Part shown: one piece after another, positions 45,574 to 56,444 of the stretch
Position numbering within the stretch: the stretch's first letter is position 1
How the letters are laid out: each line of letters begins with the position of its first letter
DNA from: Isoetes taiwanensis
Taxonomy: Eukaryota; Streptophyta; Lycopodiopsida; Isoetales; Isoetaceae
NCBI GenBank assembly: GCA_021234155.1
Contig: JAJEKV010000039.1
Location: 8,321,077-8,385,076, forward strand
Reading direction: 5' to 3'
Length of the DNA: 64,000 nucleotides
Program-made: the position numbers and the translations under genes
Notes under the pieces: generated by a model
Database searches by the model: none
What the model was told of the DNA's origin: nothing
Seen by the model: only the letters and a program-made list of their open reading frames with translations

Positions 45574-47965
45574 TGGTTCAGTATACGCATTTGTGTATGG
45601 TACATATATGAGTTGTATATGTACTTGTGGCATGCATGCATCATGAGCTCATGTAAACAAAGGGTTTATAAAAAAAAGGCAATATTGGAAAAGAGGGCTT
45701 TTTGTGGTACGTGAAGAATTTTTTTGCAAGAGAGGAGCTCCAGGAGAAATTGAGTTGCAGAGGAGCCGGAGGAGGCTATCTGGAGGCAAGAGCTTGCATA
45801 GACGGAGAACGGAACTGCACCAAATCCTCTCTTATCAGGTGGGGTTTTGGATTTTGTGAATTCAAGTTGTGGTTGCATAGGCTGCCAAGAATCAATTTGT
45901 ACATGCTTTTGGATGATAGATTTCCTCTGTGATTAGCTATGATCGGAATTGCCGAGGCTCTGGTAAAGCCTGTGAGGCGAGATTGAATATGCAGGTATCC
46001 TAGAATTAGTTGAGACGTTTCATAGAGCAGCTGGGTAATAGTTACAGGGCTTTAGGCACCTGTAAGATAAGCTTGAAAGATGATTGGATTCGTTCTCAGA
46101 TGATAGCCTAAACCAGAGGAATATCAGAAGAGCAAGCAGAGAAAGAGTGTCGATTTGCTGCAGCAGAGCCTCAGAGGTGTACATACATAAATGGTTTTGC
46201 TCCACCGAAACTTTGGTGGCAAACAGTGGATCATATATCTAAATCAAACTAGAATTGGATGAAAGAGACCGATTTGTGCCTTAGAAGGGCCGATCTGCCC
46301 TAAACACAGTGAATCAGATGAAGGAGAAGCTTCTTGGAGCTGCCGGAATTGGGCCCTGGAGAGGCCGGAACTGCTCCTAGGGAGCCAAGCAGGGGATTCC
46401 GAATGCCGAGTTGGGTTTTGAAGGAGCCGATCTGCCCTCAGAAGCTCCTGGACATGCCTAATCGGGCAGGCCGTTTCCCCTAAACCACTCTGCTCAGGTC
46501 GAATATCAGACCCTTTTTGGGTCCACGAAATTCTGTAACAAAGGAAATGTTTGTTGAATTGTTGTCTTATTTGTTTTTGTCAAGGAATTAATTCATGCTA
46601 AATAAGGATTCAAAGATAAAGGAGGATACAAGGGGAAACATGAAGTAGACAGGCTTGAGTATGCGTGGATTGAGCGCAGATCATCAGCGGGGCAAGCCCA
46701 TGCAACGGTAAGAGATTATAAGATAAGACGAGATGTATAAACTTTGCATTGCTTGAAGAATAATGTGTTGAGAACATGCTAAGAACGAATAAATGTTTTA
46801 ATCATAACGAGATAACTAAGATAAGTATATGGGATGGCTTTGAAGATGGAGCCTAGGGGCCTAGGCCTGGAATCATTAGGCATGTGGTATAGGCAAGTTA
46901 TGATCATGAGGCTCTATAGACTTCTAAGTTAGAAGTGCGTGATTTGAAATCCCCACATTGGGTGCATTAGTAAATTGTTTAGCTAAGAAGTGGAACTTTA
47001 AACTTTAAAACCATGAAATCATATCTAAGGGAACTTAGGTAAATAATGTGGTGAAGTGAGTCCTGCATCGACCTTATAGGAGGGTTTGAGCACGCTACAT
47101 CAATGTTAGAGTTGTCACTATGGTTTTCATCATCGATCTAGCTACTTCGGCATGGTTAGGTTGTATGGGCAACCTCAACAAGGGTTAAGAGTATGATCTA
47201 GGCACATTTATAGTGAACTCTCTCTAATGAACGCACATGTTATGGTCTTTGCATTGTTCCACTGTTGTCTTGGTATTTGATTATGTCTCTTGGAACCTCC
47301 GGGGTCGGGCTTCTAGGTTCGGTGGCCTAGTTTGCTCCGGCATGCTCATGTTCATCTGTGATTCTCTGTGGTTCTTGTGCTCTATGACACCGGGCGTAGT
47401 TCTCCTGGCAGGGATGCTACGTCACCTCTGTGACTCCATGGTAAGAGGTCCTCCAGCGCCAGACGTGGGCTGGGAAGGGTATGCGCATACGAGGTTCACC
47501 CCACCAACTCCACCAACGGGGCTCGGAATGTGAGCTGGCTGGGCATTTCTCTGCTAACAGGGCCTGCATGTAGGCTGGCTGAGCTTCCCATTGTCCCGGA
47601 GCTATGTGTCATGATGGTTTGGTATTTTGACTATGTCTTGCTTCTGATGTTCATGTTGATATTTCTTTGGATTATGTTGTCATTGTCTTAGCACTGTACT
47701 CACGTAGGATTTTCCGTCTGTGTTTATGCTTATCCGAGATTTCCAGAGTATTTCCATACATGCAGTGGCAGCCAGGGATCCCCACTTAGTCACGAGGACT
47801 AACCCCAGTGAATGCATGTGCAGAGAATAAGCAAGGGATGGCAGCAGTGCAGCTGAGGATCGTGGTTGAGCGAAGCTCCTGAGTTGAATTGTTCACAATT
47901 AGATATTATATTTGTTGAGAATATGGATTCTTTGGATGTAATGTTATATGATTATACCCCAGCAT
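45574..47965. other. Between Copia and gene A, no gene seen
   Basis: No conserved domain on either strand. The stretch 46330-46500 (CCGGAATTGGGCC, GGAACTGCTCC, GCCGATCTGCCCT repeated words) and 46960-47830 look like retroelement leader or LTR material. The open frame at 47237-47533 is hydrophobic and unconvincing. Confidence 0.4.
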
Positions 47966-47969
47966 TGAG

Positions 47970-50900
47970 ATGCCTGTTGTCATGCTTGGAGGTATGCAAA
48001 AGAGACCAAGATCCTCTGAACGGAGCAACACTTCCGGAGAATCTAATGAACATTCTCCTGATCTTCGGTTGAAGAAGAAAAAAAGGGCAGAGGATCAAGC
48101 AGGCACCTCCCATAAGATACGAAGATGTCCCAATCCGCCTCAGAGTCCATCCGCGACAAGCGAGGACAGTGAAACGGCTAGCGATAGTGCAGAGGGGGGG
48201 ATCACTGCCAATTGTACAGTATACAGCCTCCACTGGGGAGTTAACACAGGAAAGTAAGCGTGAATTATCTCAGAGCGCGATGTTAAACATCAAGCAAAGG
48301 GAGAGGATTTACCCACTTGGTGTAGGATTCGAAATTGAGGTCGACATATTCAAGATGCATCAAGCCCCTGCAAACATGACTTGCAGGGTCATCAGTGCTG
48401 AACACGTGGATACCCTTTATGAATCTTTCATAACTATGCAAATGCATCCTCCTTGTGCAGATGTCGTTCCGTTTGACCCTTCAACAGGTCGTGCTATTAA
48501 ATGGAAAAGAGCAAGTGATTTGGATAATGCAGAGTTCTAGATCGTTAATGGAAATCACACTACAGCCGTTGCTCAGATCCTTGTGAACCAGGCATTGGAA
48601 TGGCCTCCTGAAAGGAGCCATTTGAAAGATTTGATATTTTTCTTTTATGCGAAGAGAAAGTGTCGTGTACTGGCTGGAAACCTAACTCCAACGGAATATG
48701 TTAAGGTCAGCCAGGAAACAAATGATATCATAGTGAAGACAATTCACGCAGATGTCTTCTTTGAGGAGGTCCAGCAACTTCGCAATCAGTGGGAACTCTA
48801 TGGTAAGCCCAAGAAAGGAAAGCGTGGTCAATCAATGGAAGGCGCTTACTCTGTAAGTTATGTCCCCATTAAGCAAATCGGGCGCCCGCCCAATTTCAAC
48901 CATCCAATTGCTCTTCTAATCTCTTCTAATGTATGCACCCTCAATCGACTTCACTCCAAATAGGGCGCCCGCTGAATTTCATAGCCTTCATGCCTGTCCA
49001 TATTGTAGTTTCGTCTAATTCTACAGTCGTCTCAAGTTGTCTTACACTATCTTTTGTTCGCAGGAATGGCTAGCTATAGCAAAGCAGACCCTGAAGAATA
49101 AGAGCATGCGGGACTATGATTATTTCGTCTATCTTGACGAAGAAACTTGGAATATGTGCACTCGAGTCGCTCAACTGTTTTACGAGGACGAGCTGAAGGA
49201 TGAGAATGGCGAAAGAATTGAAGTCAAGGATCGTCTACGGATGTTCACAAACAATTCTTGTCGGCCGATGAAGTCTATGCACCCCATGGATTTGCAGAGG
49301 TTAATGAGGGAGATCATGGCAGGCAGCACGTTCATCAAGGCCACGAAGGCTTATAAAGGAAGGCGTGTCATGAAGACTAGAGCGCAAGAATTAAGGAAGA
49401 TTGGCATTGTTGAGCGTGCATTACTGAAATATCTAAGAGAGGTGAAGAAGTTGAAAGTTGAAAATATGGATGAAGTCAGACAGTTTCATCCCATATTCAC
49501 AGAGAACCTCATGCTAATGTTTGCAAACAGTGTCAGTGATTGGACGGAGAGTTGGAAAGAAGCTGAGAAGGAAAATCTACCGGAGACTCTTATTACAAAA
49601 GTGAGCGAATACCTCCGTGGACCAGTTGAAGAGGGTTCAAAGGCTTTCAAATGCCTCACTGTCAGTCCACTAGGGATTTGTGTTAATGTCGTCAACACAT
49701 CAGCACGTCTTATTGGATGTGACTTTAGGAACCATATTAAATGGTCCGTGGAGGAGTATCAGAAATTCATGGATCAGATTAGTATCCTAACGGACCAGCA
49801 GTTGTATTGGATTACCATATTTATAAACCCAGAGCATTTGAACGAGTGCTTGGCTGCAATGAAAACTATAGATGGCGGTAGTCGGGTGTGGATTGGAGCA
49901 TACCAGGATCCAAAAGCAAAGTCAGGGTCAACCTCCAGAGTTCGTGAGCTTCAGAGTCTTGTGTTGGTCATGTACGTGGCCCGAGACCAAGCGGCATCTC
50001 CTGCACTGGATGACTTGAATCTATGCTTTATACAAAGTGACCATCCACAGCAGCATTCAAAATTTCCACAGCACCTTAAGGAGGCAGAGGACATCGCGAA
50101 GAAATTACCCGACGAGGAGTGCTCGGCAGGTAATATTCTTTGAAATATGGCGGTCGCCCAATTTATGTTGCTTTTGCTGAAATATTTTCTCTTTCAGCAT
50201 ATTGGTTGTATCGTCCGTGGGGTGATAAGACTGCAGCTGGTGGGTCTGGACCTCTCATTCCGAATCAACTACAGGCCAAGACATGCACATATTTGGTGCG
50301 GAAACTCATGATGGAGGGTTGCAGTGTCCTTGATTTTTTTTCTGGAGGCTCATTCAGTCGTGCAGCACTATGTGAAGGATACAAAGCAACTTCATTCGAG
50401 ATGCAGGAGACCCTACAGCTCAAGCTAGTGCAGATCTTCGATCAATTGGAAATAATGTTGGACGAAAATAAATCATTGGCCCGCCGGAGACAGAAGATTG
50501 CAGAGGGCAAGAAGAAGAAATCAGGTTCCAAGCCTCCACAGTCACAAATGATTGCCCCGTCACCAAATCCATTCCCTGCTCAGACTGTTCAGGAACTGCA
50601 GTCCACGCTTCGCCTGAGTAAGGATTCCCTTGCAGATCAAATAAAGAAGGCTGCAGGATTAGGAAGTAAGGATCTATCCATCTTCCGAATTAAAAAAGAT
50701 AGAATTAATATGCTGGCAGGAACCCAAATGGTGAACACTCAGGATGTCATTGACGCCAGCTCGAAATTCAATGATATAGTGGACAATGATCGTGAGGAAT
50801 CCATCGTGAAGGACACACCTCAAAGTCAGCAGGAAAAAGAACCAGAGAAAGCTCAAGATGATGACGAGGAAGAAAATCAGGTACACAACGTTGACAGAAT

Positions 50901-51084
50901 AATGGATGACGAGAAGGAGATGGGTGACATAGAGATAGGGCAGGGAGGGCCAGATGAAGAAGGTGGCTCCCTGAGCAATGAAGAGTTCCTAAACAAGATG
51001 GAAGCTATAAAGGAAGCTGCCATGCAACAACAAGATCAACTTCATGACGTCGACAACACTGAGGAGAACCCCCCAGATCCGTGA
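47970..51084 (+). CDS. Gene A: ParB-like plus methyltransferase-like protein, three exons
   Basis: Exons are 47970-48852, 49064-50129 and 50198-51084; both introns are GT-AG and keep frame, giving about 944 codons. The N-terminus is basic and serine-rich (KKKKRAEDQ, possible nuclear signal). Residues about 110-290 look ParB-like: VISAEHVDTLYESF, ADVVPFDPSTG, IVNGNHTTAVAQIL and LTPTEYVKVSQETND. A long helical middle region follows. At about residue 690 VLDFFSGGSFSRAALCEGY resembles an AdoMet-binding motif I, without a visible DPPY or PCQ catalytic motif, then an acidic tail. Two lesions: an extra G in a G7 run (about 48194-48200) and an in-frame TAG at 48538-48540 just before IVNGNH. Either a pseudogene or sequence error plus one nonsense change. 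Homologous to gene B on the opposite strand. ParB and methyltransferase assignments are by motif only. Confidence 0.65.
48853..49063 (+). other. Gene A intron 1 with two palindromes
   Basis: Donor TCT|GTAAGTTATG, acceptor TTCGCAG|GAATGG, phase 0, 211 bp. It contains palindrome copies at 48875-48896 and 48958-48979 and follows the end of the ParB-like domain, the same place as the palindrome-filled intron of gene B. Confidence 0.85.
50130..50197 (+). other. Gene A intron 2, 68 bp, one third palindrome
   Basis: Donor GGCAG|GTAATATTC, acceptor CTCTTTCAG|CATATTGG; splits an Ala codon (G|CA). A diverged copy of the 22-bp palindrome fills 50143-50164. Confidence 0.85.
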
Positions 51085-51501
51085 AAAAACCTTAATGATT
51101 CACAGAGTTGCTGAAATTGGGCGCCCGCCCAATTTCACAGTCACATATGTCGAATCTACGGTATATCATGTATTTTTCTATCTAAAGTAAAGCATAAAAT
51201 CTTTTATCTGTAACATTTTGAGATCTTGAAATACAAAATTTTCATGTCAAGTTGTTCATTCTATTGGATCTAATTGCTTGTATTCTAATAGAAGTATGAC
51301 ATAATTGGGCGGGCGCCCAATTTCCCTGCACTAGAAGAGTTCCCTCATAGAAATTGGGCGGGCGCCCAATTTGAACCTTAAGGCTATCAGTGCGAGCAGT
51401 TGAACATGAAGTCAAGTGGAACTGCCTTACAAATTACAAAAGCAAGAGTATTACGACAATCCGATTACAACAACATGACTATCACATTACAACAATCTGA
51501 T

Positions 51502-51783
51502 CTAGGGGGACTCTTCTGAGTCATTTTCAGCAGCCACCCCAGAGATCTTTTCTATCATGTACATTTGATGCTCTCTATTCCATATCAGATGGATGATAAC
51601 ATCGAAGGGATCAGGATAATGGCGAGGATTGAGACTCACAGTGGTCATCCAATCTTCCATGGCTATTTCTCGCTCGCGGCACTGCTTGAAGTTTTCGTGA
51701 TTCATCTTGCACGTAATGGAATCACGCTCAGGACCAACAGGAGACCACATGGTTAGACTAAGGCCAAATTTGTTGGCCAACAT
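51502..51783 (-). CDS. ORF C: unknown protein exon among the locus A palindromes
   Basis: A 93-codon minus-strand frame with normal, non-repetitive composition: MLANKFGLSLTMWSPVGPER, then MEDWMTTVSLNPRHYPDPFD and VIIHLIWNREHQMYMIEKIS, ending in an acidic DSEESP tail. I do not recognise the family. It lies tail-to-tail with gene A and between palindrome pairs at 51302/51351 and 52377/52444, so it may be a second gene of the same locus. A further minus-strand frame at 52560-52746 (DSEITLMSSIGGDLIQVELA) could be an upstream exon. Confidence 0.45.
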   Translation of the reverse strand: MLANKFGLSLTMWSPVGPERDSITCKMNHENFKQCREREIAMEDWMTTVSLNPRHYPDPFDVIIHLIWNREHQMYMIEKISGVAAENDSEESP

Positions 51784-52469
51784 TGGTTTGATATATATTT
51801 ATACCAACCAAAATTATTGTTGGTATTGTACACAATAATTATTGGATATACTTACCTATCGTATACGCCCAATAATGTTACTACAAATTGCTTCATCAAT
51901 AATTACTTGGCTATAAGTATAGCCAAGATTCGAAAGTGCATAGCACAGCCCTTTCCTATGTCTCCGCCCGCTAGAGTTCTTGAGAGGTCCCAATTGCCTC
52001 CACCTCCGTGAGCATTTGGACACCCTCACTTGCCTCATGACTTTCGGACGACCTTCATGCATGCATTATCAAAGGGATCACCCTTGATACCGGCTGCATG
52101 GTATAGCTACTTGGTCGACCGAAAAGACTCCCCGGCGAAAGTACCATGTTACTATCCATATTGTTTGGGTTCGGAGCTTTGATGCTTATGAGATTGACAA
52201 AATCACCAATAATTACAATCTATGAGATGTATTTCATAAGTTCATAAGAATTTATATCTGATATGACTGTATTAGGTGGCATCCACACTTGGTCTTATAG
52301 TTTTCAAGTACTTTTAATTGCGTTCGATTAATTATATTTGTGACATCAGATTTCTATTTTTTCAAGAAGTCTAACGAAATTGGGCGTGCGCCCTATTTCC
52401 TTTGGATGCTTCTATTAAACTTTGTTCAGACGACTATCAGGGCAAATTGGGCGGGCGCCCAATTTGCAC

Positions 52470-53355
52470 AAAACAAATTGGTGTCTACGGATTGTGGCCT
52501 ATGCTCCATCATAAAAATAGATAGAACCGGTTCCATTCATTAAGAAATGCATTACATAGATTTGATACACATATTATAAAACCAAATAAAACAACATGCC
52601 TCGACGTAGGCAGTTCGACAAAAACAGAATACAAAGTAGAAAATTTCAGTGGTGCCAAGTTTCAGGTCAATGGCTAGTTCTACTTGAATAAGATCACCCC
52701 CGATCGAACTCATCAATGTAATTTCGCTATCTGAGGCCCAGACCATTCATCCAATTCAAGGATCGAGTGAGGAGTGTTGACAATGAGCTTGGTTACCAAA
52801 TCTTCATTTGCCTTTTCTCCTTTCTATAAAGCTTCTTAAATAATGGTCTGAATGAGTTGTGCAGCCAAACATCCTCTAATTTGAGTAGCCTCTTCAGGGC
52901 CTCTCCTCAGAGACAAGTCGTTTCAATGATATCGGGAAGCTTCCAACTCCACCCTAGTGAGTTGATAATTGTTTTCCTTTAACAACCCATCCCCACGGAG
53001 GAGCTTCATGACCCGCCCCACCGATTTCGTTTCTTCCATTCCGATTTATCTCATTCTCGCACCTCCACCGCAATTGATTCAAGCGTGGGCTAAGATCGCT
53101 CACCGATATGGATCGCATTTGGGTCATTGTGAATCCATACCGGCCTCGTTTCAACCATTCTCACCGCCGTTATGAATCTATGCCGCCGCATTTGCAAAAC
53201 AAAGCCTCACTAGCAACACCTCACACACAGGACGCACTTTTCCTTGACCGCGAGTTGGGCAGGCTTGTCCTTGGCTTAATAGAAAAAGCTTCTGCCATAT
53301 CACCTACCAGCACGTTTCCCAAAAAATTCCGTCATTCTATTTAAAAAACCATCAT
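52470..53355. other. Junction between locus A and the Gypsy-like element
   Basis: Minus-strand frames at 52560-52746 and 52954-53154 are short and unrecognised. The expected protease-polymerase part of the Gypsy-like element and its 3' LTR should begin here but are absent, so a truncation point lies within this stretch. Confidence 0.4.
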
Positions 53356-53358
53356 ATT

Positions 53359-54195
53359 TTAGAAATTTGACTCAATTTCGGAGACGTATGGACTCAGGGA
53401 AAGTCCATAAATAATGAAACAGTTCTTATAAAATTGTTGAATCTGCCTGCTTGTATGTGATCGAGGTACATAGTGCTTGCGAAATGCTTTGCTGAAAGTT
53501 TTGAACTTACAATTGTTTCTTTTCAGTTTATTAGATTTGGCATATCCCTTCCACCATATTCTGGCTGGGCCATTCAGATTTGTTGTTGCTACTTTTCCTA
53601 TGTCTTTATCCTTCATCCCATAGGAGTTGCCAAATTCTTCCATCTCATCAAGCCATGCTTCTGCTTCCATGCCGGATCTGTCCTTTCCAGAGAACTGCTC
53701 CAGTTTCCTTGTTTTCCAGACATTGCTCATAGCAATGTCTATTTTCTTCTGGTAATCTTCCGCTCGACGTATTCTTCCTCCTCTTCGATGTCTGTTCCTA
53801 TCATTGGAACTATCAGACTCAGTGTCGGAGTTATTGTCACTAGTTGCACCAGATGCGGTGTTGTTTGCACTTGAGCTTGAAGGAGTTACACTTCTCCTAT
53901 GTCTTTTCTTTCTCTTTTTCTCCTTTGGAACTTCTGGTAGTGGATTCTGCCCTTGGTGAACTTGTTGTTCAACTCCTGGAACTTGTGGTGGTAGAGGTCC
54001 ACACTCCTGGTTTTGCATCAGTGGTGTTGCCCAGTTGACTATCCGTGTCATTTGATTTCTCATGCACACTAGTCGTCGGTTTATCGCTTCGGGTGACATG
54101 TCATCTTCGACTACTTCATCGTTCTCATGGCCGAATAAGTTTCTTGGCAACCAGTTTCGTTGTCGGCCTTGAAATTCTTGTTCCTGAGGTGGCAA
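53359..54195 (-). CDS. Gag protein of the Gypsy-like element
   Basis: A 278-codon frame. The N-terminal half is charged and Pro/Gln-rich, with a basic cluster (PKEKKRKKRHRR) and a serine/asparagine-rich linker. The C-terminal half is a Ty3/Gypsy retrotrans_gag domain: KLEQFSGKDRSGMEAEAWLD, MEEFGNSYGMKDKDIGKVAT, and GPARIWWKGYAKSN, then FKTFSKAFRKHYVPRSHTSR. Gag packages the element RNA into cytoplasmic particles. The frame stops before any zinc knuckle or protease, as if truncated downstream. Confidence 0.85.
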   Translation of the reverse strand: MPPQEQEFQGRQRNWLPRNLFGHENDEVVEDDMSPEAINRRLVCMRNQMTRIVNWATPLMQNQECGPLPPQVPGVEQQVHQGQNPLPEVPKEKKRKKRHRRSVTPSSSSANNTASGATSDNNSDTESDSSNDRNRHRRGGRIRRAEDYQKKIDIAMSNVWKTRKLEQFSGKDRSGMEAEAWLDEMEEFGNSYGMKDKDIGKVATTNLNGPARIWWKGYAKSNKLKRNNCKFKTFSKAFRKHYVPRSHTSRQIQQFYKNCFIIYGLSLSPYVSEIESNF

Positions 54196-54528
54196 ACCGA
54201 ATATTCCTGCTGCAAGATTTTATCAAAATACATTGTTTATGCAATATTCCTTGGTGTTATGATATTGTTATCTTGCTTCAAATAAACCATAAAAGATTAT
54301 AAAATAGAAAATGATTTATATGACCATAAGATAATTTTTTTCTATTCAAAACACATGGGTACATAAAATTATAATATTATCCTTAGGAGGTAGATACTTG
54401 ACATAATTTTAAGAAAGCTAAACATGGAAGTTGATAATTTATTTCTTGGAGCTGGATCCTGTCTTGGATTTGAAGAAATCCCTAATATGTTTGAGTTTGA
54501 GGCCTTTGCCCGTGTTTCGCAGGATATT

Positions 54529-54978
54529 TCATGCCGACCCTCCTTCTAAGGCTTGCTGCATTTTTGGTGCCGGGAGTTCCGGTGCCGTAGCTGCTACAAC
54601 TGTAAGTGGTCCATCTCGCATGTGGCCCCGGGCAAAATCCAAACTATAGAGAGCTACCGATCTTTTAATGAGAATAACATGATCGGTATTTTCTCGTATT
54701 TTGGCATGTTGCCCGAAACTTGTGAGTGCCATGAGCAATGCCACTGCTTCTTCCCCTCTTGGGCTAAATTCTTTGTGAAAGACTAACATTTGGCCTTGAC
54801 ACAGGGTTGGGAGATAGTATCTCAAGGCCTTGCCTTTTTGGTGCCCCATTGGTGCTTTTCCTTTGCCTGTTCCCTTTCTTGCTGCTGAAGATCCCACTAT
54901 GTCAAGTGCTAGGAGATCATCATGGTCTCTCATCATTGTCGATGCGTTTTCAAGATTGATACGTTCTCTCCCTGACAC
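54529..54978 (-). CDS. ORF149, unknown, overlapping ORF335
   Basis: The frame starts (MSGRERINLENASTMMRDHD) 29 bp before ORF335 ends, so the two may be one protein with a frame change, or expressed by frameshifting. It has a basic GKGKAPMGHQKGKALRYYLP segment and a hydrophobic middle; no known domain. After its stop, the same frame continues NILRNTGKGLKLKHIRDFFK to another stop, possibly the original C-terminus. Confidence 0.45.
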   Translation of the reverse strand: MSGRERINLENASTMMRDHDDLLALDIVGSSAARKGTGKGKAPMGHQKGKALRYYLPTLCQGQMLVFHKEFSPRGEEAVALLMALTSFGQHAKIRENTDHVILIKRSVALYSLDFARGHMRDGPLTVVAATAPELPAPKMQQALEGGSA

Positions 54979-55957
54979 TTGATGATCTCATGGAGTGAGT
55001 TGAGCTAGGTCCCCTGCCTGGTTTATACAAGGTGCTTTGAATTGCTTGAAATTCTTCTTCCGAGAAGTCTCTTATGTATTGGTAGGCTTCAATATCAGAC
55101 ATGGTTTCACCCGTATAAGAATGGCGCTCCGCTACTTCACGAGGAATCTCCTGATAAGAATAGTCGATGAGGTCATGTTGCTGACCTTCAGAGATGATGC
55201 CTAGGAGTTCATCAATCCTTAGGCCTTCTTGCAAGCAGTAAGGTAGGTGCAATATGTCATTTGCAAGGAGGTATTCTTCTCCTTCGACAATTATTGGAGA
55301 TAAGGCAGTGATGCCTATTGGTGGCAGGTTTGCTGTTATCGCCCGTTCTTCGTGCATAGTGACTTGCCTTTCCCATCTTTCAGCGAATCTCGCTTCTTCT
55401 TCTTCATCTAGCTCACCAATTTCTTCATAATCATCCTGTAGCCTGAGTATTCCATGTGATGTGCCCTGGTTCACGTACTCGGTAGTGTCGAGTTCGATGA
55501 TGTCATCTTGATTGACCCTTGTGTTCAAGGGTGCAAGGTCTAGGGGCTGAACTGAAGGTTCCCCTACCTGATTGATGGCCTTAAATTGCATAAAGATTGC
55601 AAGTGCTGCTTGAGCTGAGACTTGCCTATGCCTTTGTACTGTGCAACTCATATAATCCGGCATGTTGCTTGCTCTTTCCCATATCTGTTTCTTGATTTTA
55701 GAGGTATTGCCTAATACTCGGGAGAGTACTTCCAGTGGAACCCAATTTCCTGATCTAGGTGGAATGTTAACTTCCCATGGCAATATCTGTTGATCGTACT
55801 GGGCCATTATCTCTGTATAGAATGGTGTTCTTGTTAGTGTTGCATATAGATCAAAAGTATGATTAAACACCTCAAAGGCCTGCTGAACAGATACTTCTCC
55901 CTTGTGCTCGGAGCTATTATACCATTCAATGAAGTTTGTAGGCGCCATTAATGCCAA
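54950..55957 (-). CDS. ORF335, unknown protein upstream of Gag
   Basis: A 335-codon intact frame, MALMAPTNFIEWYNSSEHKG, with an amphipathic N-terminal half (VQQAFEVFNHTFDLYATLTR; IKKQIWERASNMPDYMSC) and an acidic middle (DDYEEIGELDEEEEARFAER). No recognised domain. Its position, between the H3-like ORF and Gag in the same strand, suggests it is part of the element's extra 5' coding region, as in Ogre-type elements. Confidence 0.6.
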   Translation of the reverse strand: MALMAPTNFIEWYNSSEHKGEVSVQQAFEVFNHTFDLYATLTRTPFYTEIMAQYDQQILPWEVNIPPRSGNWVPLEVLSRVLGNTSKIKKQIWERASNMPDYMSCTVQRHRQVSAQAALAIFMQFKAINQVGEPSVQPLDLAPLNTRVNQDDIIELDTTEYVNQGTSHGILRLQDDYEEIGELDEEEEARFAERWERQVTMHEERAITANLPPIGITALSPIIVEGEEYLLANDILHLPYCLQEGLRIDELLGIISEGQQHDLIDYSYQEIPREVAERHSYTGETMSDIEAYQYIRDFSEEEFQAIQSTLYKPGRGPSSTHSMRSSSVRERTYQS

Positions 55958-56444
55958 GTAGGTGTAAAAGACGGTTTAGTGAAATTGTAAAAGGCCTGAA
56001 AAATCGCCTAAAGGGATAGGAGCTATTTCCGAGAAGGAAAAATAGAAAATGACCTTCCTTTTATAGAGATTAGGGTTCCTAGGTTTTCGTGCCAATGATA
56101 AGTTTTTAGAAAATTCTAAGTTTTATGAGCTATGGTTGACCAATCTAACAGATATGAAATGCTAAGGTGGCTAGAACAAGGCGGAAAACATGCTAAATCT
56201 TTTTGTTTGAATAAATTTGGTCACGTTTTAGGTCAAACTGGGCAACTCCGGTTACACCGCGCGAAATGGGTTTCCGAGCCCCTCGGAAGGTCGATTGGCG
56301 CGGTGTGACCGAATTTTGGTCAATCCCTATTTCTATGTTCCCGATTTTGATATTTAAACATACTAACTTGCATTTATTTCCCAAAATTAGACAACCTAGC
56401 ATGTCTATTTGTAAAAATCTATTTGTAGACGGTTTTGTAACTAC

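Larger units (their letters stand above)
48875..52465. repeat. Locus A palindrome family, eight 22-bp copies
   Basis: The core TTGGGCGGGCGCCCAA, flanked by AA and TT to make 22 bp, occurs at 48875-48896, 48958-48979, 50143-50164, 51114-51135, 51302-51323, 51351-51372, 52377-52398 and 52444-52465. Both orientations appear; the copies at 51114, 51351 and 52444 look perfect, while 48958, 50143 and 52377 carry two to four changes. None lies in an exon: three are in introns, the others just 3' of gene A. The GC-rich core stands out in AT-rich DNA. I found no copy elsewhere in the window. Confidence 0.92.

Noticed and set aside
47237-47533. Hydrophobic 98-codon frame before gene A
   Set aside because: No domain, no splice context, and it lies in LTR-like sequence.
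47970-51084. Bacterial or phage contamination as the source of the ParB-like gene
   Set aside because: Two GT-AG introns that restore frame exactly, AT-rich plant-like flanks and a homologous plant-embedded locus B argue against contamination.
48875-52465. Could the regularly repeated palindromes be a CRISPR array?
   Set aside because: Spacing is irregular (50 bp to over 1 kb), copies lie in both orientations and inside spliced introns, there are no cas genes, and the DNA is plant nuclear.
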